Positions 10,026 through 18,874 of a DNA stretch of 35,050 bases are shown here, piece by piece (the first letter of the stretch is position 1; each line of letters opens with the position of its first letter). The notes under the pieces were generated by a model. The model was not told the DNA's origin. It searched no databases and worked only from the letters and a program-made list of their open reading frames with translations. The position numbers and the translations under genes were made by a program. The stretch is from positions 1-35,050 of IMG/VR virus record IMGVR_UViG_3300030104_000562; one strand, given 5' to 3'. The DNA comes from a virus.

Positions 10026-10489
10026 TAGAATATCCTCGCATACATATATTGGTCTGAGCCATCAAATCCCCATTTTCTCATCAGACCTTCTTTTTCTAAA
10101 CCTAACCACTCTGCAAATCTTTGACCTTCTTTAAAATCTTTTCTAATTGCAGATTGAACTCTAGTAATATTATTTTCTCTTGCAACTCTTGCAAAATCTT
10201 TTTTAATTGCTTTAGCAACACTTAGTGGATGTTTCCACATCTCGCTTGTTGCAATTACCCAACCTTCAGCAACTTGACCCCAAATTATTTTCATTCCTGC
10301 AGCAAAGATAGGTTCATGATTAACGATACCAGTAAATGCTAAATGATCTTGTTCTAAGTTTCTAGCATCACCATCAACATTAATATAATGTCTATCTGCT
10401 TCTAATACTTTATGGTTCATTTGTTGAGATAAAATAAATTGTCCATGTTGTGCAGTATAAGGCACTATATTTAGTATATTATCCATCAT
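10025..10489 (-). CDS. GNAT-like internal virion protein (T7 gp13 position)
   Basis: 154 residues. The region IVNHEPIFAAGMKIIWGQVAEGWVIATSEMWKHP and the later FAEWLGLEKEGLMRKWGFDGSDQYMYARIF follow the acetyltransferase (GNAT) fold pattern seen in phage DUF2833-type proteins, which sit at the gp13 position of T7-like genomes. The gene overlaps the tail tubular protein B gene by 11 bases. It is more likely a virion assembly or minor structural protein than an active enzyme, because the acetyl-CoA loop is not clear. Confidence 0.65.
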   Translation of the reverse strand: MMDNILNIVPYTAQHGQFILSQQMNHKVLEADRHYINVDGDARNLEQDHLAFTGIVNHEPIFAAGMKIIWGQVAEGWVIATSEMWKHPLSVAKAIKKDFARVARENNITRVQSAIRKDFKEGQRFAEWLGLEKEGLMRKWGFDGSDQYMYARIF

Positions 10490-12788
10490 TTGTTACTAAC
10501 CTTGGGTATAACGATAAAATTGTAAAAGGTAAAGGTTGTGTTTGTCTAACAAAAATAAACCCATCTGTCTCGTAATTTCCTCTAAATTCTACTTCTTTAT
10601 CTCCTGTAAATGGTGGTATACCTTCATCCATTAAGTTTGCAGAAGTTCTGAAAGGTATTCTTTCCATATCATCTAAATTTGGTCCAACCTCTATACCTAT
10701 AGTTTCAAACATTCTAACTGTAATATCATATATTCTTTTAGTTTTACCTTGTGATGTACCATCTTGTGAACCAGCATCTAATCTCATTGTCTGTAGTAAA
10801 GATGTGAAAGCTAAACCTACTTTAACATTTTTTGCTGAACGATCTAAAGTTATAGCACCAGAGCTTACAGTTTTATTGGGATGGGTTGCACCATCTGCTA
10901 ATATTGAAACAACTTGTCCTTCAAGGTGTGATAATCCAGAAATATTTGTAACAGCACTACCACTATAACTTAATGCACTATCTAAAAAATTAAACGATGT
11001 ATTATCTGTTTCATCAAAGTCAAGCTCATTTAAATATTCAACATATCTTTTAGTTGTACCATTAATTGTTCTTTTTATAATTACATAAGTTTGATATTCT
11101 TTATCATCTGTAGGAATAACAGCTACACTTTCTGCTACTGCTTTACCTTCGCTTGTTGATGTTAATCTTGTTTTGTCAAAACTTTTAATTGTTAAAAATC
11201 CTGTTGCTTCGTGTGCTGTTTCAGTAATTGTAACTATTGCACTTGATACTGTTGCAGTAAAATTAGCGTGAGCATTTATTGCATTTTTTAAATTAGTTGC
11301 GGTAGTATTATTATTAGTTTCAGTTTTAAATTCATTTGTTCCAGCAGTTCCTGTGGTAGAATTAAATTCTACAGTTGTACCATCTGATTTTGTTAAAATA
11401 ATTTTAGTTTTGTTTACAATGTTTGCATAATCGGAAACTGTAATTGTTGCTATACCAAATCTTCCACCAAAAATATGTCTATGCCAAGCAGTTACTTGTT
11501 GCTCTCTTTGATAAGTTAATCCTGCTAACTCACCATCTTCTCTTGTTGCGTAAACTATTTGATTTGGTTCTTGTTGATATGCTACTTGAGTTAACCCACC
11601 TTCAGTAATATGTTCTGCAAGAATTGTCATGTCTGGAGCTACATAACCATCAACGTCAAAGTTGTAAGCTAGTTCTCTAATTTTTCTTCTAGCTCTTTGT
11701 AAAAATAATGTAGCGTTACCTACAGCTATAGCATCTATATTAGCTGCACCATGGTTAGATTGTTTTTTAATTAATATGTTTGTTGGAGTAATAGCACTAT
11801 CAGATCCACCACCACTAACCACAAACTCACCACCTGCAGTACCAATAATTAAAGTTCTTGTTGCTGTCATAAAACGAATAGCATTAACTTGGTTAGATGC
11901 GATTGTATAAATAATAGCATCATCGTCTGCAATCGTTCCACCTATATTTGCATCCATGTTTTCATAATCACCAGACTTTGAAAAATAAACTGTTTGTGGA
12001 TTATTTAATGTTGCAGCAAAAGCTAATCTTTGTTCAAAAAAGGTTACGCAAGAAGGATGACCTGTGGTATCTGAAAACGCACCTAAAGACCAATCAACAG
12101 ATGAACTAGCTGATCCTGTATCTACTAATATTTCAACAGTTACATGTTGATTATCTGTAAATGCTGTTATTTTTGCATGTCCATCTCTAAATCTAATTAA
12201 TCTTCCAACATCTGTTGAAGTAAATATATCAGAACTAGAAGTAAAAGTTCTACCAGTTCCTACTGTATGTGCAGAAGATGTAATTGTTGTAGTTGATATG
12301 TTTGTATCTAAATATGGACCATTAGTAAAATTAACATCTGTTAAACTCCATGATGTATGACCTGTTCTTGATAATTTTTCTACTTCATGATTTGGATGAC
12401 AGATATACATAATGTCTGCTGATTGTGCAAATTTCAAATCAAATAGTTCTGCTTCTAAGTATGGTGTAGATATTTCATAAGCTGAACCACCAGATAATAT
12501 TTGACCATTGTCTTTATAAAATCTTATATATTGATTACCAAACTCTAGCATATAAGTTTGTGTGGTAGAAAATTCAAAAGGAATTAATCTTGTTTTCTTT
12601 GTGCTATCTTTTACTTCAGCAACAAAGTTTGTACCTGGTCTACGAGCTGCACTACCATGAGGATATATAACTAAATTTTCTAATGTTGCACAACCAGATG
12701 AATATTTTGCTAAATCGTTTCTACCATCTAATCTTGGAGATAGTTCACCACCTGTAAAATTTGTTAATTGAGCTGCAACTCTAGCCAT
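10479..12788 (-). CDS. Tail tubular protein B (T7 gp12-like nozzle)
   Basis: 769 residues. The N terminus (NFTGGELSPRLDGRNDLAKYSSGCATLENL...GSAARRPGTNFVAEV) is the hallmark of podovirus tail tubular protein B, the nozzle of the short tail. Further marks are LEFGNQYIRFYKDNGQI, the SHLEGQVVSILADG segment and the C-terminal GDKEVEFRGNYETDGFIFVRQ. It follows tail tubular protein A with a 3-base gap, as in other T7-like modules, and overlaps the next gene. Confidence 0.88.
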   Translation of the reverse strand: MARVAAQLTNFTGGELSPRLDGRNDLAKYSSGCATLENLVIYPHGSAARRPGTNFVAEVKDSTKKTRLIPFEFSTTQTYMLEFGNQYIRFYKDNGQILSGGSAYEISTPYLEAELFDLKFAQSADIMYICHPNHEVEKLSRTGHTSWSLTDVNFTNGPYLDTNISTTTITSSAHTVGTGRTFTSSSDIFTSTDVGRLIRFRDGHAKITAFTDNQHVTVEILVDTGSASSSVDWSLGAFSDTTGHPSCVTFFEQRLAFAATLNNPQTVYFSKSGDYENMDANIGGTIADDDAIIYTIASNQVNAIRFMTATRTLIIGTAGGEFVVSGGGSDSAITPTNILIKKQSNHGAANIDAIAVGNATLFLQRARRKIRELAYNFDVDGYVAPDMTILAEHITEGGLTQVAYQQEPNQIVYATREDGELAGLTYQREQQVTAWHRHIFGGRFGIATITVSDYANIVNKTKIILTKSDGTTVEFNSTTGTAGTNEFKTETNNNTTATNLKNAINAHANFTATVSSAIVTITETAHEATGFLTIKSFDKTRLTSTSEGKAVAESVAVIPTDDKEYQTYVIIKRTINGTTKRYVEYLNELDFDETDNTSFNFLDSALSYSGSAVTNISGLSHLEGQVVSILADGATHPNKTVSSGAITLDRSAKNVKVGLAFTSLLQTMRLDAGSQDGTSQGKTKRIYDITVRMFETIGIEVGPNLDDMERIPFRTSANLMDEGIPPFTGDKEVEFRGNYETDGFIFVRQTQPLPFTILSLYPRLVTNDG

Positions 12789-12791
12789 GTA

Positions 12792-13373
12792 TTAGTACCT
12801 TGAGTTAATAAAGCTACCTGCGTCTATTGCATCTGTCATTCCTAGATCTTGATCTATATTTTGACCTTCAGTTGAATCTACAAATCTAGCATCTCTTAAT
12901 TTATCTTGAAACAGTTGATACATATTTTGAGCTGTTTGATTATTAGAAGTAACTGCAAAAGCAATATCAGCACCAAGTGATGCAGATAATGTTTCTCTTA
13001 ATAATTCATCATACTCATTGGGATCAATAATTCTAGCAACATATAATATTTTCATACTAGATGTATTAGATAATATTTTTCTACCTTCTACTTTGTAATT
13101 AGATTCATAATCTAATATTCTAAGTAGTCTTAAACAATCTGATGGTAATGTAAAAGAAGTTTTAAAACCCCAAGCAGGAGCTGTAGTATCTGCTGCTAGT
13201 TCAACTCTTTTCTGTAAGCAGTTCCAAGGATGTGATCTAAATACACCATCTCTTACTTGAGTATATCTTTGGTTACAAAGTCTAGCGTTTTTTGAATCTT
13301 CTGTAAGTGAAAGTATAGTTGTAGCACCTAATTGATTTAATGCTCCATTACAAATGTCTACTACTGATGCCAT
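12792..13373 (-). CDS. Tail tubular protein A (T7 gp11-like adaptor)
   Basis: 193 residues. The opening ICNGALNQLGATTILSLTEDSKNARLCNQRYTQVRDGVFRSHPWNC is the standard signature of gp11-like tail tubular protein A, the ring joining portal to nozzle. It is directly upstream of tail tubular protein B and one base from the preceding small gene. Confidence 0.88.
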   Translation of the reverse strand: MASVVDICNGALNQLGATTILSLTEDSKNARLCNQRYTQVRDGVFRSHPWNCLQKRVELAADTTAPAWGFKTSFTLPSDCLRLLRILDYESNYKVEGRKILSNTSSMKILYVARIIDPNEYDELLRETLSASLGADIAFAVTSNNQTAQNMYQLFQDKLRDARFVDSTEGQNIDQDLGMTDAIDAGSFINSRY

Positions 13374-13374
13374 A

Positions 13375-13575
13375 CTATTTCCTTATAATATACTTTCGCC
13401 TTATCTGTCTATCTTTTTCTAAAGCAAAAATTTCTTTTTCTGTTCTCTCTTCTTTAGTGTCAAAGCCATAATGATACTTGGTATCATGTTTAAACCTATC
13501 TACTAACACATATCTGTATACATAATTATCTTTTTTAAAATGTAATACAGGTTTTAAATCTTGAATCTTTTTCAT
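13375..13575 (-). CDS. Small basic protein of unknown function
   Basis: 66 residues, rich in Lys, Arg, Asp and Tyr, with no recognised domain and no membrane segment. Its start codon (13573-13575) lies immediately after the T-tract of a rho-independent terminator, so it is the first gene expressed by read-through into the tail module. It ends one base before tail tubular protein A, which suggests translational coupling. Confidence 0.6.
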   Translation of the reverse strand: MKKIQDLKPVLHFKKDNYVYRYVLVDRFKHDTKYHYGFDTKEERTEKEIFALEKDRQIRRKYIIRK

Positions 13576-13600
13576 AAAAAGATGGGGGATTACTCCCCCA
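13576..13600 (-). terminator. Rho-independent terminator after the capsid genes
   Basis: On the minus strand a 7-bp perfect stem (TGGGGGA / TCCCCCA) with a GTAA tetraloop is followed by TCTTTTT. It lies between the capsid-associated protein gene (ends 13616) and the next late gene. It would let capsid transcripts accumulate while part of the polymerase reads through into the tail genes. Confidence 0.85.
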
Positions 13601-13615
13601 CCTAATATTTAGTAA

Positions 13616-14080
13616 TTAATCTACAACGTACATCATAGTTAATTGAATAGTACCAGTACCTGCAGCACCACCCATAGTTACTGAAACAGGAAGTCCATCC
13701 TTATCAGCATCTACAAGTGAGTTTTCACCTAATGCAATAGTATTTGCAACATTAACTGCAGTTGCAGAAGTAGAAGCAGCAGCAGCTTTATAAGCAGCAG
13801 CGGCAGCACTTACAGCAGTACCAGCAGCATTGTTGTAAGCAGCGTGACCAACTGACAAAGTAGTTGAACTACCTAATGCATCATGTGCTAATCTACCAGA
13901 AACAATTCTTGCTCCATTTGGTAAATTAAACATTTGAATCACATCACCAGATGCTAGAGAAGATGCTTCAAATTCTGCATGAGCAACTCTTACTCTACCA
14001 CTTAGTTCAGTAGTGTCTATCTTTTCGGAAGGTACGTTCTGATCCCATTTAGTCTTTTGTATTGAAAAAACTGTAGCCAT
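13616..14080 (-). CDS. Capsid-associated (decoration-like) protein
   Basis: 154 residues. It is Ala/Thr/Ser/Val-rich with beta-type alternation, an Ala-rich middle (SAAAAAYKAAAAS) and a C-terminal GTIQLTMMYVVD strand. It sits directly downstream of the major capsid gene (15-base gap, good ribosome site AGGAGGA near 14090) and just before a strong terminator, so it is probably made in large amounts. This fits a capsid decoration or head-fibre-like protein. I do not recognise the family with certainty, and a minor capsid protein is the alternative. Confidence 0.6.
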   Translation of the reverse strand: MATVFSIQKTKWDQNVPSEKIDTTELSGRVRVAHAEFEASSLASGDVIQMFNLPNGARIVSGRLAHDALGSSTTLSVGHAAYNNAAGTAVSAAAAAYKAAAASTSATAVNVANTIALGENSLVDADKDGLPVSVTMGGAAGTGTIQLTMMYVVD

Positions 14081-14095
14081 ATTAATATCCTCCTA

Positions 14096-14950
14096 TTACG
14101 CTTCTTGACATACTATACCTAGAACTTTAGCTTCTTCCATTCTAGTAGCACCGATTGATTGGCAGTAGTATACTTGAGTAGCGTAAGATTTGTCTGCTCT
14201 TTCGTCTATTCTAGCATTTACGTCTTTACCAATCGCAAGAGTGATTCCATCCTGTGCGAAAGCTATGCAAGTTCTGTCATTACCAGATTTTGCAAGTCTG
14301 TTTGATACAGTAAATTTAAACCCAAGGAACGAGTCGATTTCACCCTGTACTAATGCTTTTACAGTATTAAAATCTGAACTTGTTACTTCAGTAGTTGATA
14401 AAAGGTTTGTGATTTGCTCTGGTCCCACAACGATGTGTCTTGGGATTGAAGGATCAACACTTGCTAGATCAAAAGTCTGCTTAGCAGTTCTTAACTTAGC
14501 GATTGTTAAACCAGCTCCACCAGCAGCGATTGCTGTTTGAGCCGCAGTTGAAGTTGAACCAGTTTCACCTGTGAAGGCAGTACCAGTTGCAGCTGCAATA
14601 ATCACATCATCCATTGCTCTACCCATTGCCATAGCAGCAGCTTGAGCATAAGATGAAGTAGGATCAATTAAGAGTCTTACTTTGTCTTGTTGATCAATAA
14701 GATCAGCAAATTCATAATCCGCAAGAGATACTCTACGTCTAGCGTGAGGTGTATCTATTTGAGGAGTGTCTGAATGTCTGCTAGTTTTTAAAACAGCAGT
14801 TACTGAGCCAACTTGATCGAAGAAAGCATTTTTACCTGTAACACTTTCAACTCTGACTTTGTCTCTTAATAACGATCCCATTTGTTGAGATAGCATTTGT
14901 ATGTTAGCAGAATACTGCTGTACAAAAGCTGTAGTTATTTGTGATGACAT
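14096..14950 (-). CDS. Major capsid protein
   Basis: 284 residues. It follows the scaffold gene and precedes the capsid-associated gene, the usual place of the major capsid protein. The sequence (TTAFVQQYSANIQMLSQQMGSLLRDKVRVES at the start, HARRRVSLADYEFADLIDQQDKVRLLIDP near 88-116, ERADKSYATQVYYCQSIGATRMEEAKVLGI at the end) fits HK97-fold capsid proteins of small marine podoviruses. The ribosome site GGAGAG lies 6 bases before the ATG. Local composition is less AT-biased than in neighbouring genes, as expected for a highly expressed gene. Confidence 0.85.
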   Translation of the reverse strand: MSSQITTAFVQQYSANIQMLSQQMGSLLRDKVRVESVTGKNAFFDQVGSVTAVLKTSRHSDTPQIDTPHARRRVSLADYEFADLIDQQDKVRLLIDPTSSYAQAAAMAMGRAMDDVIIAAATGTAFTGETGSTSTAAQTAIAAGGAGLTIAKLRTAKQTFDLASVDPSIPRHIVVGPEQITNLLSTTEVTSSDFNTVKALVQGEIDSFLGFKFTVSNRLAKSGNDRTCIAFAQDGITLAIGKDVNARIDERADKSYATQVYYCQSIGATRMEEAKVLGIVCQEA

Positions 14951-15040
14951 ATTTGTCTCTCCATATTATTATTGATTTAAAATAATCAGAAAGGTTCTCC
15001 ACCAATAGGTAGGCATCTCTTGCATTTAAAGTCTGTTAGA

Positions 15041-15223
15041 CTAGAGTCTATCCTTCTTGTCTGTAAGGTTCTTTCGAATTGTCTTACTATTAATCCACTT
15101 ATAATAAATGTCTGCGGTTGGCAAGGGATTATTTTTCTGTTGTTCAGAACCTGCTTCCTTTATCAACCGCAATATTTCTAAGCGAATTTCTTTATCATTA
15201 AGATGATTATTATCACTTGGCAT
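15041..15223 (-). CDS. Small protein of unknown function between scaffold and capsid
   Basis: 60 residues, charged and helical (NDKEIRLEILRLIKEAGSEQQ), with no known domain. It overlaps the end of the scaffold gene by 11 bases. Its last bases include a small perfect palindrome (15037-15050). The 90 bases that separate it from the capsid start hold the capsid ribosome site and nothing else I can recognise. It could be a cofactor of head assembly, but only location supports that. Confidence 0.55.
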   Translation of the reverse strand: MPSDNNHLNDKEIRLEILRLIKEAGSEQQKNNPLPTADIYYKWINSKTIRKNLTDKKDRL

Positions 15224-16082
15224 TTAACATCTCTCTTAAAGTATAAACTTGTTGTACTACTTTATCATGATCTGGATGCATCCTGTTCCAATATGGACCA
15301 TTCTTATCATTAGATAATGCAGCAATTTCAGATTCAATATCTTTAGTAGTATTTACATTTTCACTTTCAGTACCAAGAATTTTATCTTCTGACATCATAT
15401 TTGCTATCTTTGCAAAACCTTTTATTATTTCTGGATGATCACCTATTCTTGTTCCATCTTGTAATTGCATATCTAAAACTTCTGGATTGATATTAGCTTT
15501 TGCTAATGCACCAGCTTGTTTTACTTTACCTTCAAAATCTCTACCCCATTCTTGTCTTAACTGTTGCTCAGCTTGAGCTTGTGCAGTTTCAGTATCAATC
15601 TTTGATTGTTGTGCAGAACCTTCCATATTATTTTTATAGAACTCTAATATACCTTGAGCTTGTTTGTTGTTTAATCCAAGTTTATGAGATTGTTCTGCAA
15701 AAGATTTAATTGCATTTTCATCTAAATTTACAACTTCTGAATTTACATCTAAAGAATATTTATCAGCAGATTCTGGTCTACCAAGTTTTTCATAAACTTC
15801 ATTCCATTGATCTTCAGTAGAATTATTATTTGGTATAACAACTTTATCTTGACCAATCATTTTAGTTGCGTTGATATAACTTTTTGCTAACGCATCTATC
15901 TCAGTAAATTTTTCTATATTAGGATCAGCTCTGTACTCTTCACTAATAGAATCTTTCCAAGAGGTTTGTGGTGCAGGAGTATCTGCTTTTGCAACTGGAG
16001 TTGGTGTTGCTGTTGGTTGTACTGTTTCTGTAGTCGTTGTTTCTACAGGCACAGTTTCCTGTGTTATCTGTTCATTTGACAT
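15213..16082 (-). CDS. Capsid scaffold (assembly) protein
   Basis: 289 residues from the ATG at 16082. I chose it over an upstream in-frame ATG at 16172 because AAAGGTAAATAA precedes it and the upstream part would overlap the neighbouring gene almost fully. The N terminus is a Thr/Pro/Glu-rich disordered segment (1-45). Then SWKDSISEEYRADPNIEKF, which is typical of T7 gp9-type scaffolds, and long acidic helices. The gene lies between portal and major capsid genes, the standard order. Confidence 0.82.
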   Translation of the reverse strand: MSNEQITQETVPVETTTTETVQPTATPTPVAKADTPAPQTSWKDSISEEYRADPNIEKFTEIDALAKSYINATKMIGQDKVVIPNNNSTEDQWNEVYEKLGRPESADKYSLDVNSEVVNLDENAIKSFAEQSHKLGLNNKQAQGILEFYKNNMEGSAQQSKIDTETAQAQAEQQLRQEWGRDFEGKVKQAGALAKANINPEVLDMQLQDGTRIGDHPEIIKGFAKIANMMSEDKILGTESENVNTTKDIESEIAALSNDKNGPYWNRMHPDHDKVVQQVYTLREMLNAK

Positions 16083-16083
16083 T

Positions 16084-16314
16084 TTATTTACCTTTATCTT
16101 TTCGTAGCATTGATTTAATAAATAGAAGAACACTACGCTGTCCTTCCATGTATGCACTCTCATGGCTATCACCTTTTACATTAGTGGTAGAATGATAATG
16201 ACATCTTTTTTCAAGATCGACTAAGACCTCTTTGCCTTCGTCTGTATTGAATATATATTCGTAATTTTTTCTTAACCCTTCTATAAGTTTTTCTAACTGT
16301 TTATTTGATTCCAT
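16084..16314 (-). CDS. Bbp19-like small phage protein
   Basis: 76 residues: TDEGKEVLVDLEKRCHYHSTT...DSHESAYMEGQRSVLLFIKSML. This matches the pattern of the Bbp19 family (GxxVLxDLxxxCH ... YxEGxRxxxLxI), small proteins usually encoded beside portal genes. The exact biochemical role is unknown. It starts 1 base before the portal stop and ends 1 base before the scaffold ATG. Confidence 0.72.
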   Translation of the reverse strand: MESNKQLEKLIEGLRKNYEYIFNTDEGKEVLVDLEKRCHYHSTTNVKGDSHESAYMEGQRSVLLFIKSMLRKDKGK

Positions 16315-16315
16315 A

Positions 16316-17944
16316 TTATTCCACTTCAGCGTTTGCTACAGCTCTTGCTTCTTCTGGCAATGCTTTTGCTAGTGGTGCTACATCTCCTGCGGCTTGTGCA
16401 ACTTGTTGCATCTGTGCCATTTGTTGTTGTTGTTCTGCAGCTTGTGCTGCTTCTTGTCTTTGAGCATTAACTTCGTTTTGTGATTTTAATAATTTCTGTG
16501 GCATACCAACTATGTCTGCCAAGTGTTTAACTAAATTATCAAAGTTAACATAATCAAATACTGGTGCTACGTTTGCAAGTGATCCTAATATTTCTATTGC
16601 TCTCATAATAGATTGTAGCTCTGAAGATTTTTGTGCTTTAGCAAGTGGAGATACATATTCTATTTCTATATCTCTACCAGATAAAAATTCTGGTGCTGGT
16701 GAAAACATATTGTTTCTAAGTAATATATTAAACACTCTATCAATTAATGGTTTTAATAATTCTGATTGTAGTCTACCAAGAACTGGACCAAGTAATCTCA
16801 TCTTCTCTTCATTACGTTGGATAACTTCTGTTGCTGTCATTTGTGGACCTTGTTGCATCATTAATTGATTAACATAGAACACAGCTCTGATTGCATCTCT
16901 TCTTTGCTGTTCCATGTTTAAACCTAGTGGATTGTTTGCACCAATATTTAATGGTTCAATTCTATCTCTAGTACCACTTCTATAAAAATTTAATCCACCT
17001 GGTACAGTTCTTACAGGAAGTAAAAAACCATCGTCTGGAACTAATAGTGGTGGGTCTACTTGTTTCTGTGCAGCTTTAATTGTAGTCTTTGACATTTCGT
17101 TTAACATCTTAACGTCTGGCAAAGCTGTCATTGCAGGTGATCTACCATAGATTTCGTTTGATGCTTTTAAGTATCTTGGTACTACAAAAGGAAACTCTTT
17201 GAATCCAGATATAGATAATTCATTTCCATTTTTATATTCTAAATAAACAGATTCAAATGGCATATTTTCTTTATCTTTTTTCTTAGGATTAAAATCTTCT
17301 CTTGGATAAACTGCGTGTAATATTTCTACTTCTTGATAAGGATCTTTTCTAGAGATACCTTGTATATCTGTTGAAACATTGTCGCCAAATTTTTGTAACG
17401 CAGCTCTAGCAGATATTTTAAATTTTCTATAAATAGTATCTATTCTACCTTTGTCATTTTCTGCAATAAATACTTCGTTGATATGTCTTGTTGAAAATTT
17501 AATTATATCATCTTGATCTTCTTCAATAAACATTGAAGCAGTTCCAAAAGTAATTAGATCATGATACAATTCAAATATTTCTTGTTGAAAGTTTGATCTG
17601 TTAAATGCTGTATACATTGCGTCTGTTGCAGACTCTAACCAAATTTTTGCTTCTTCTTCGTTATCAATATCTTCTTCTTTAAATCTTAAATTAAACCAAG
17701 GTGTTGATGGATTTGTCAACATACCATGTAGGGATGCTGCTAATAATTCTACTGCTTGTATTGGTGATGAATCAAAAATTAATTCATTTCTTTTATCACC
17801 TCTTGCTCTACTTTTGGTTACATCTGCTTTTCTTGGTTGCATATAATCTGCAACCTCTTGCCAATGAGTTTCCCAGTTTTGTCTTTGACTTTCAAGTTTA
17901 TCAAATCTTGATAATAAACTTTTACTTAAATCTGTTCTTGCCAT
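16316..17944 (-). CDS. Portal (head-tail connector) protein
   Basis: 542 residues. It matches the podovirus head-to-tail connecting protein family: SLLSRFDKLESQRQNWETHWQEVADYMQPRK at the start, then FDSSPIQAVELLAASLHGMLTNPSTPWFNL, and PALTAL/VKMLNEMSKTTIKAAQKQVDPPLLVPDDG in the middle. It ends in a Gln/Ala-rich tail (EAAQAAEQQQQMAQMQQ). The dodecameric portal is the DNA gate and terminase docking site. Length is normal for the family. Its start shares one base with the end of the upstream gene. Confidence 0.92.
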   Translation of the reverse strand: MARTDLSKSLLSRFDKLESQRQNWETHWQEVADYMQPRKADVTKSRARGDKRNELIFDSSPIQAVELLAASLHGMLTNPSTPWFNLRFKEEDIDNEEEAKIWLESATDAMYTAFNRSNFQQEIFELYHDLITFGTASMFIEEDQDDIIKFSTRHINEVFIAENDKGRIDTIYRKFKISARAALQKFGDNVSTDIQGISRKDPYQEVEILHAVYPREDFNPKKKDKENMPFESVYLEYKNGNELSISGFKEFPFVVPRYLKASNEIYGRSPAMTALPDVKMLNEMSKTTIKAAQKQVDPPLLVPDDGFLLPVRTVPGGLNFYRSGTRDRIEPLNIGANNPLGLNMEQQRRDAIRAVFYVNQLMMQQGPQMTATEVIQRNEEKMRLLGPVLGRLQSELLKPLIDRVFNILLRNNMFSPAPEFLSGRDIEIEYVSPLAKAQKSSELQSIMRAIEILGSLANVAPVFDYVNFDNLVKHLADIVGMPQKLLKSQNEVNAQRQEAAQAAEQQQQMAQMQQVAQAAGDVAPLAKALPEEARAVANAEVE

Positions 17945-18456
17945 TATGATCCTAATAAACTTCTCTTACCTAATGTCAATTTATTATCTTTTACACCTTG
18001 AGCAGAAGTTAGTGTCATCATTGATCTGCCTCTTGCTTTTGTTTTTTTATTTCTAGTATAAATATCATCTTCTTTTTTTGGTTCTTCAACTGTAGTTGTA
18101 TCTGTTGCAGAACTTTGATCTACTTCAACTGTTGTAGGTGATGTATCTACTTTTGGAACTTCTACTTTTGGTATAAGTGTATTATTATTCCCACCATCAT
18201 TATCTCCTGTTTCTCTTGTACCACCTTGACCTATAGTATAATTAGACATACTATCTGTTCCTAAACCTACTTCTACATTAGCTTGTTTTTTTGCTTTAGA
18301 TTTTTTTACAGATTTACTAATAGCATCAGCAACTAACATAACAGGTGTTTTAAAATTTTTTAAACTTTCTTTAAAGTTTTCTTTTCTTCTAACTTTTGCT
18401 GGTCTTATCATATCTGGTACTCCAGATCCTCCGCCACCTGTACTTGCTCCACCCAT
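17944..18456 (-). CDS. Disordered head-region protein with C-terminal LTS...LLG motif
   Basis: 170 residues. A Gly-rich start (MGGASTGGGGSG), a basic helix (KVRRKENFKESLKNFK), a hydrophobic patch (TPVMLVADAI), then a low-complexity Thr/Asn/Glu stretch. The end (RGRSMMTLTSAQGVKDNKLTLGKRSLLGS) resembles the C terminus of the protein encoded at 18637-18858. Function unknown. Location between terminase and portal suggests a minor virion or packaging role. Confidence 0.65.
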   Translation of the reverse strand: MGGASTGGGGSGVPDMIRPAKVRRKENFKESLKNFKTPVMLVADAISKSVKKSKAKKQANVEVGLGTDSMSNYTIGQGGTRETGDNDGGNNNTLIPKVEVPKVDTSPTTVEVDQSSATDTTTVEEPKKEDDIYTRNKKTKARGRSMMTLTSAQGVKDNKLTLGKRSLLGS

Positions 18457-18458
18457 AA

Positions 18459-18635
18459 TTATTCTCCTAATGTTAGTGATGAAGTTGTTTCTGATTTTGT
18501 TTCAGTTACTCTTTCATTTAATTGTGGTTTAACAATTTCATTTTCAAAAGTTTTATCTTCAGCTAATACTAAAACTTCTTCTTTAGCTTTTGGTTTTGGT
18601 TTTCTTTTAAAAATTTTTTTAATTTTATCTAACAT
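18459..18635 (-). CDS. Small charged protein of unknown function
   Basis: 58 residues with a Lys-rich N terminus (MLDKIKKIFKRKPKPKAK) and an acidic, Thr/Ser-rich remainder. It fills the space between two related head-region genes, with a 2-base gap before the downstream start and one base after the upstream stop. No domain is recognised. Confidence 0.6.
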   Translation of the reverse strand: MLDKIKKIFKRKPKPKAKEEVLVLAEDKTFENEIVKPQLNERVTETKSETTSSLTLGE

Positions 18636-18636
18636 A

Positions 18637-18858
18637 TTATTTACCTAATAAAGTTTCTAGTTTAGAATCTTCATCTTCTTGTATGCCAAGTGGTGAAGTA
18701 AGAATAGTAGATTTTCTACCTCTTCTTTTTCTTTCAACCGCCGCTTGTTCTTTTGCTATATCCTCTTTTTCTTCTGGCGTAACTTCTGCTGGAGGTGGTT
18801 CTGGTGCAGGTGCAACAGGAGGTAGTGGTGGTGGTTTTGGTGAAAATATTGATCCCAT
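18637..18858 (-). CDS. Proline-rich small protein with C-terminal LTS...LLG motif
   Basis: 73 residues. The N terminus is Pro-rich (FSPKPPPLPPVAPAPEPPP), then an acidic/basic helix, then KRRGRKSTILTSPLGIQEDEDSKLETLLGK. The Gly-Arg ... LTS ... G(I/V) ... LLG ending is shared with the larger protein encoded two genes downstream. Small proteins with a GR.STILT..LG ending are common next to terminase and portal genes in podoviruses. Their role is not established. Confidence 0.68.
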   Translation of the reverse strand: MGSIFSPKPPPLPPVAPAPEPPPAEVTPEEKEDIAKEQAAVERKRRGRKSTILTSPLGIQEDEDSKLETLLGK

Positions 18859-18874
18859 AATTATATATTCCTTA

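Noticed and set aside
15037-15050. Palindrome TAGACTAGAGTCTA before the capsid gene as terminator or operator
   Set aside because: The stem is short, the loop too small, there is no T-tract, and it lies at the end of a coding frame. Not distinguishable from chance.
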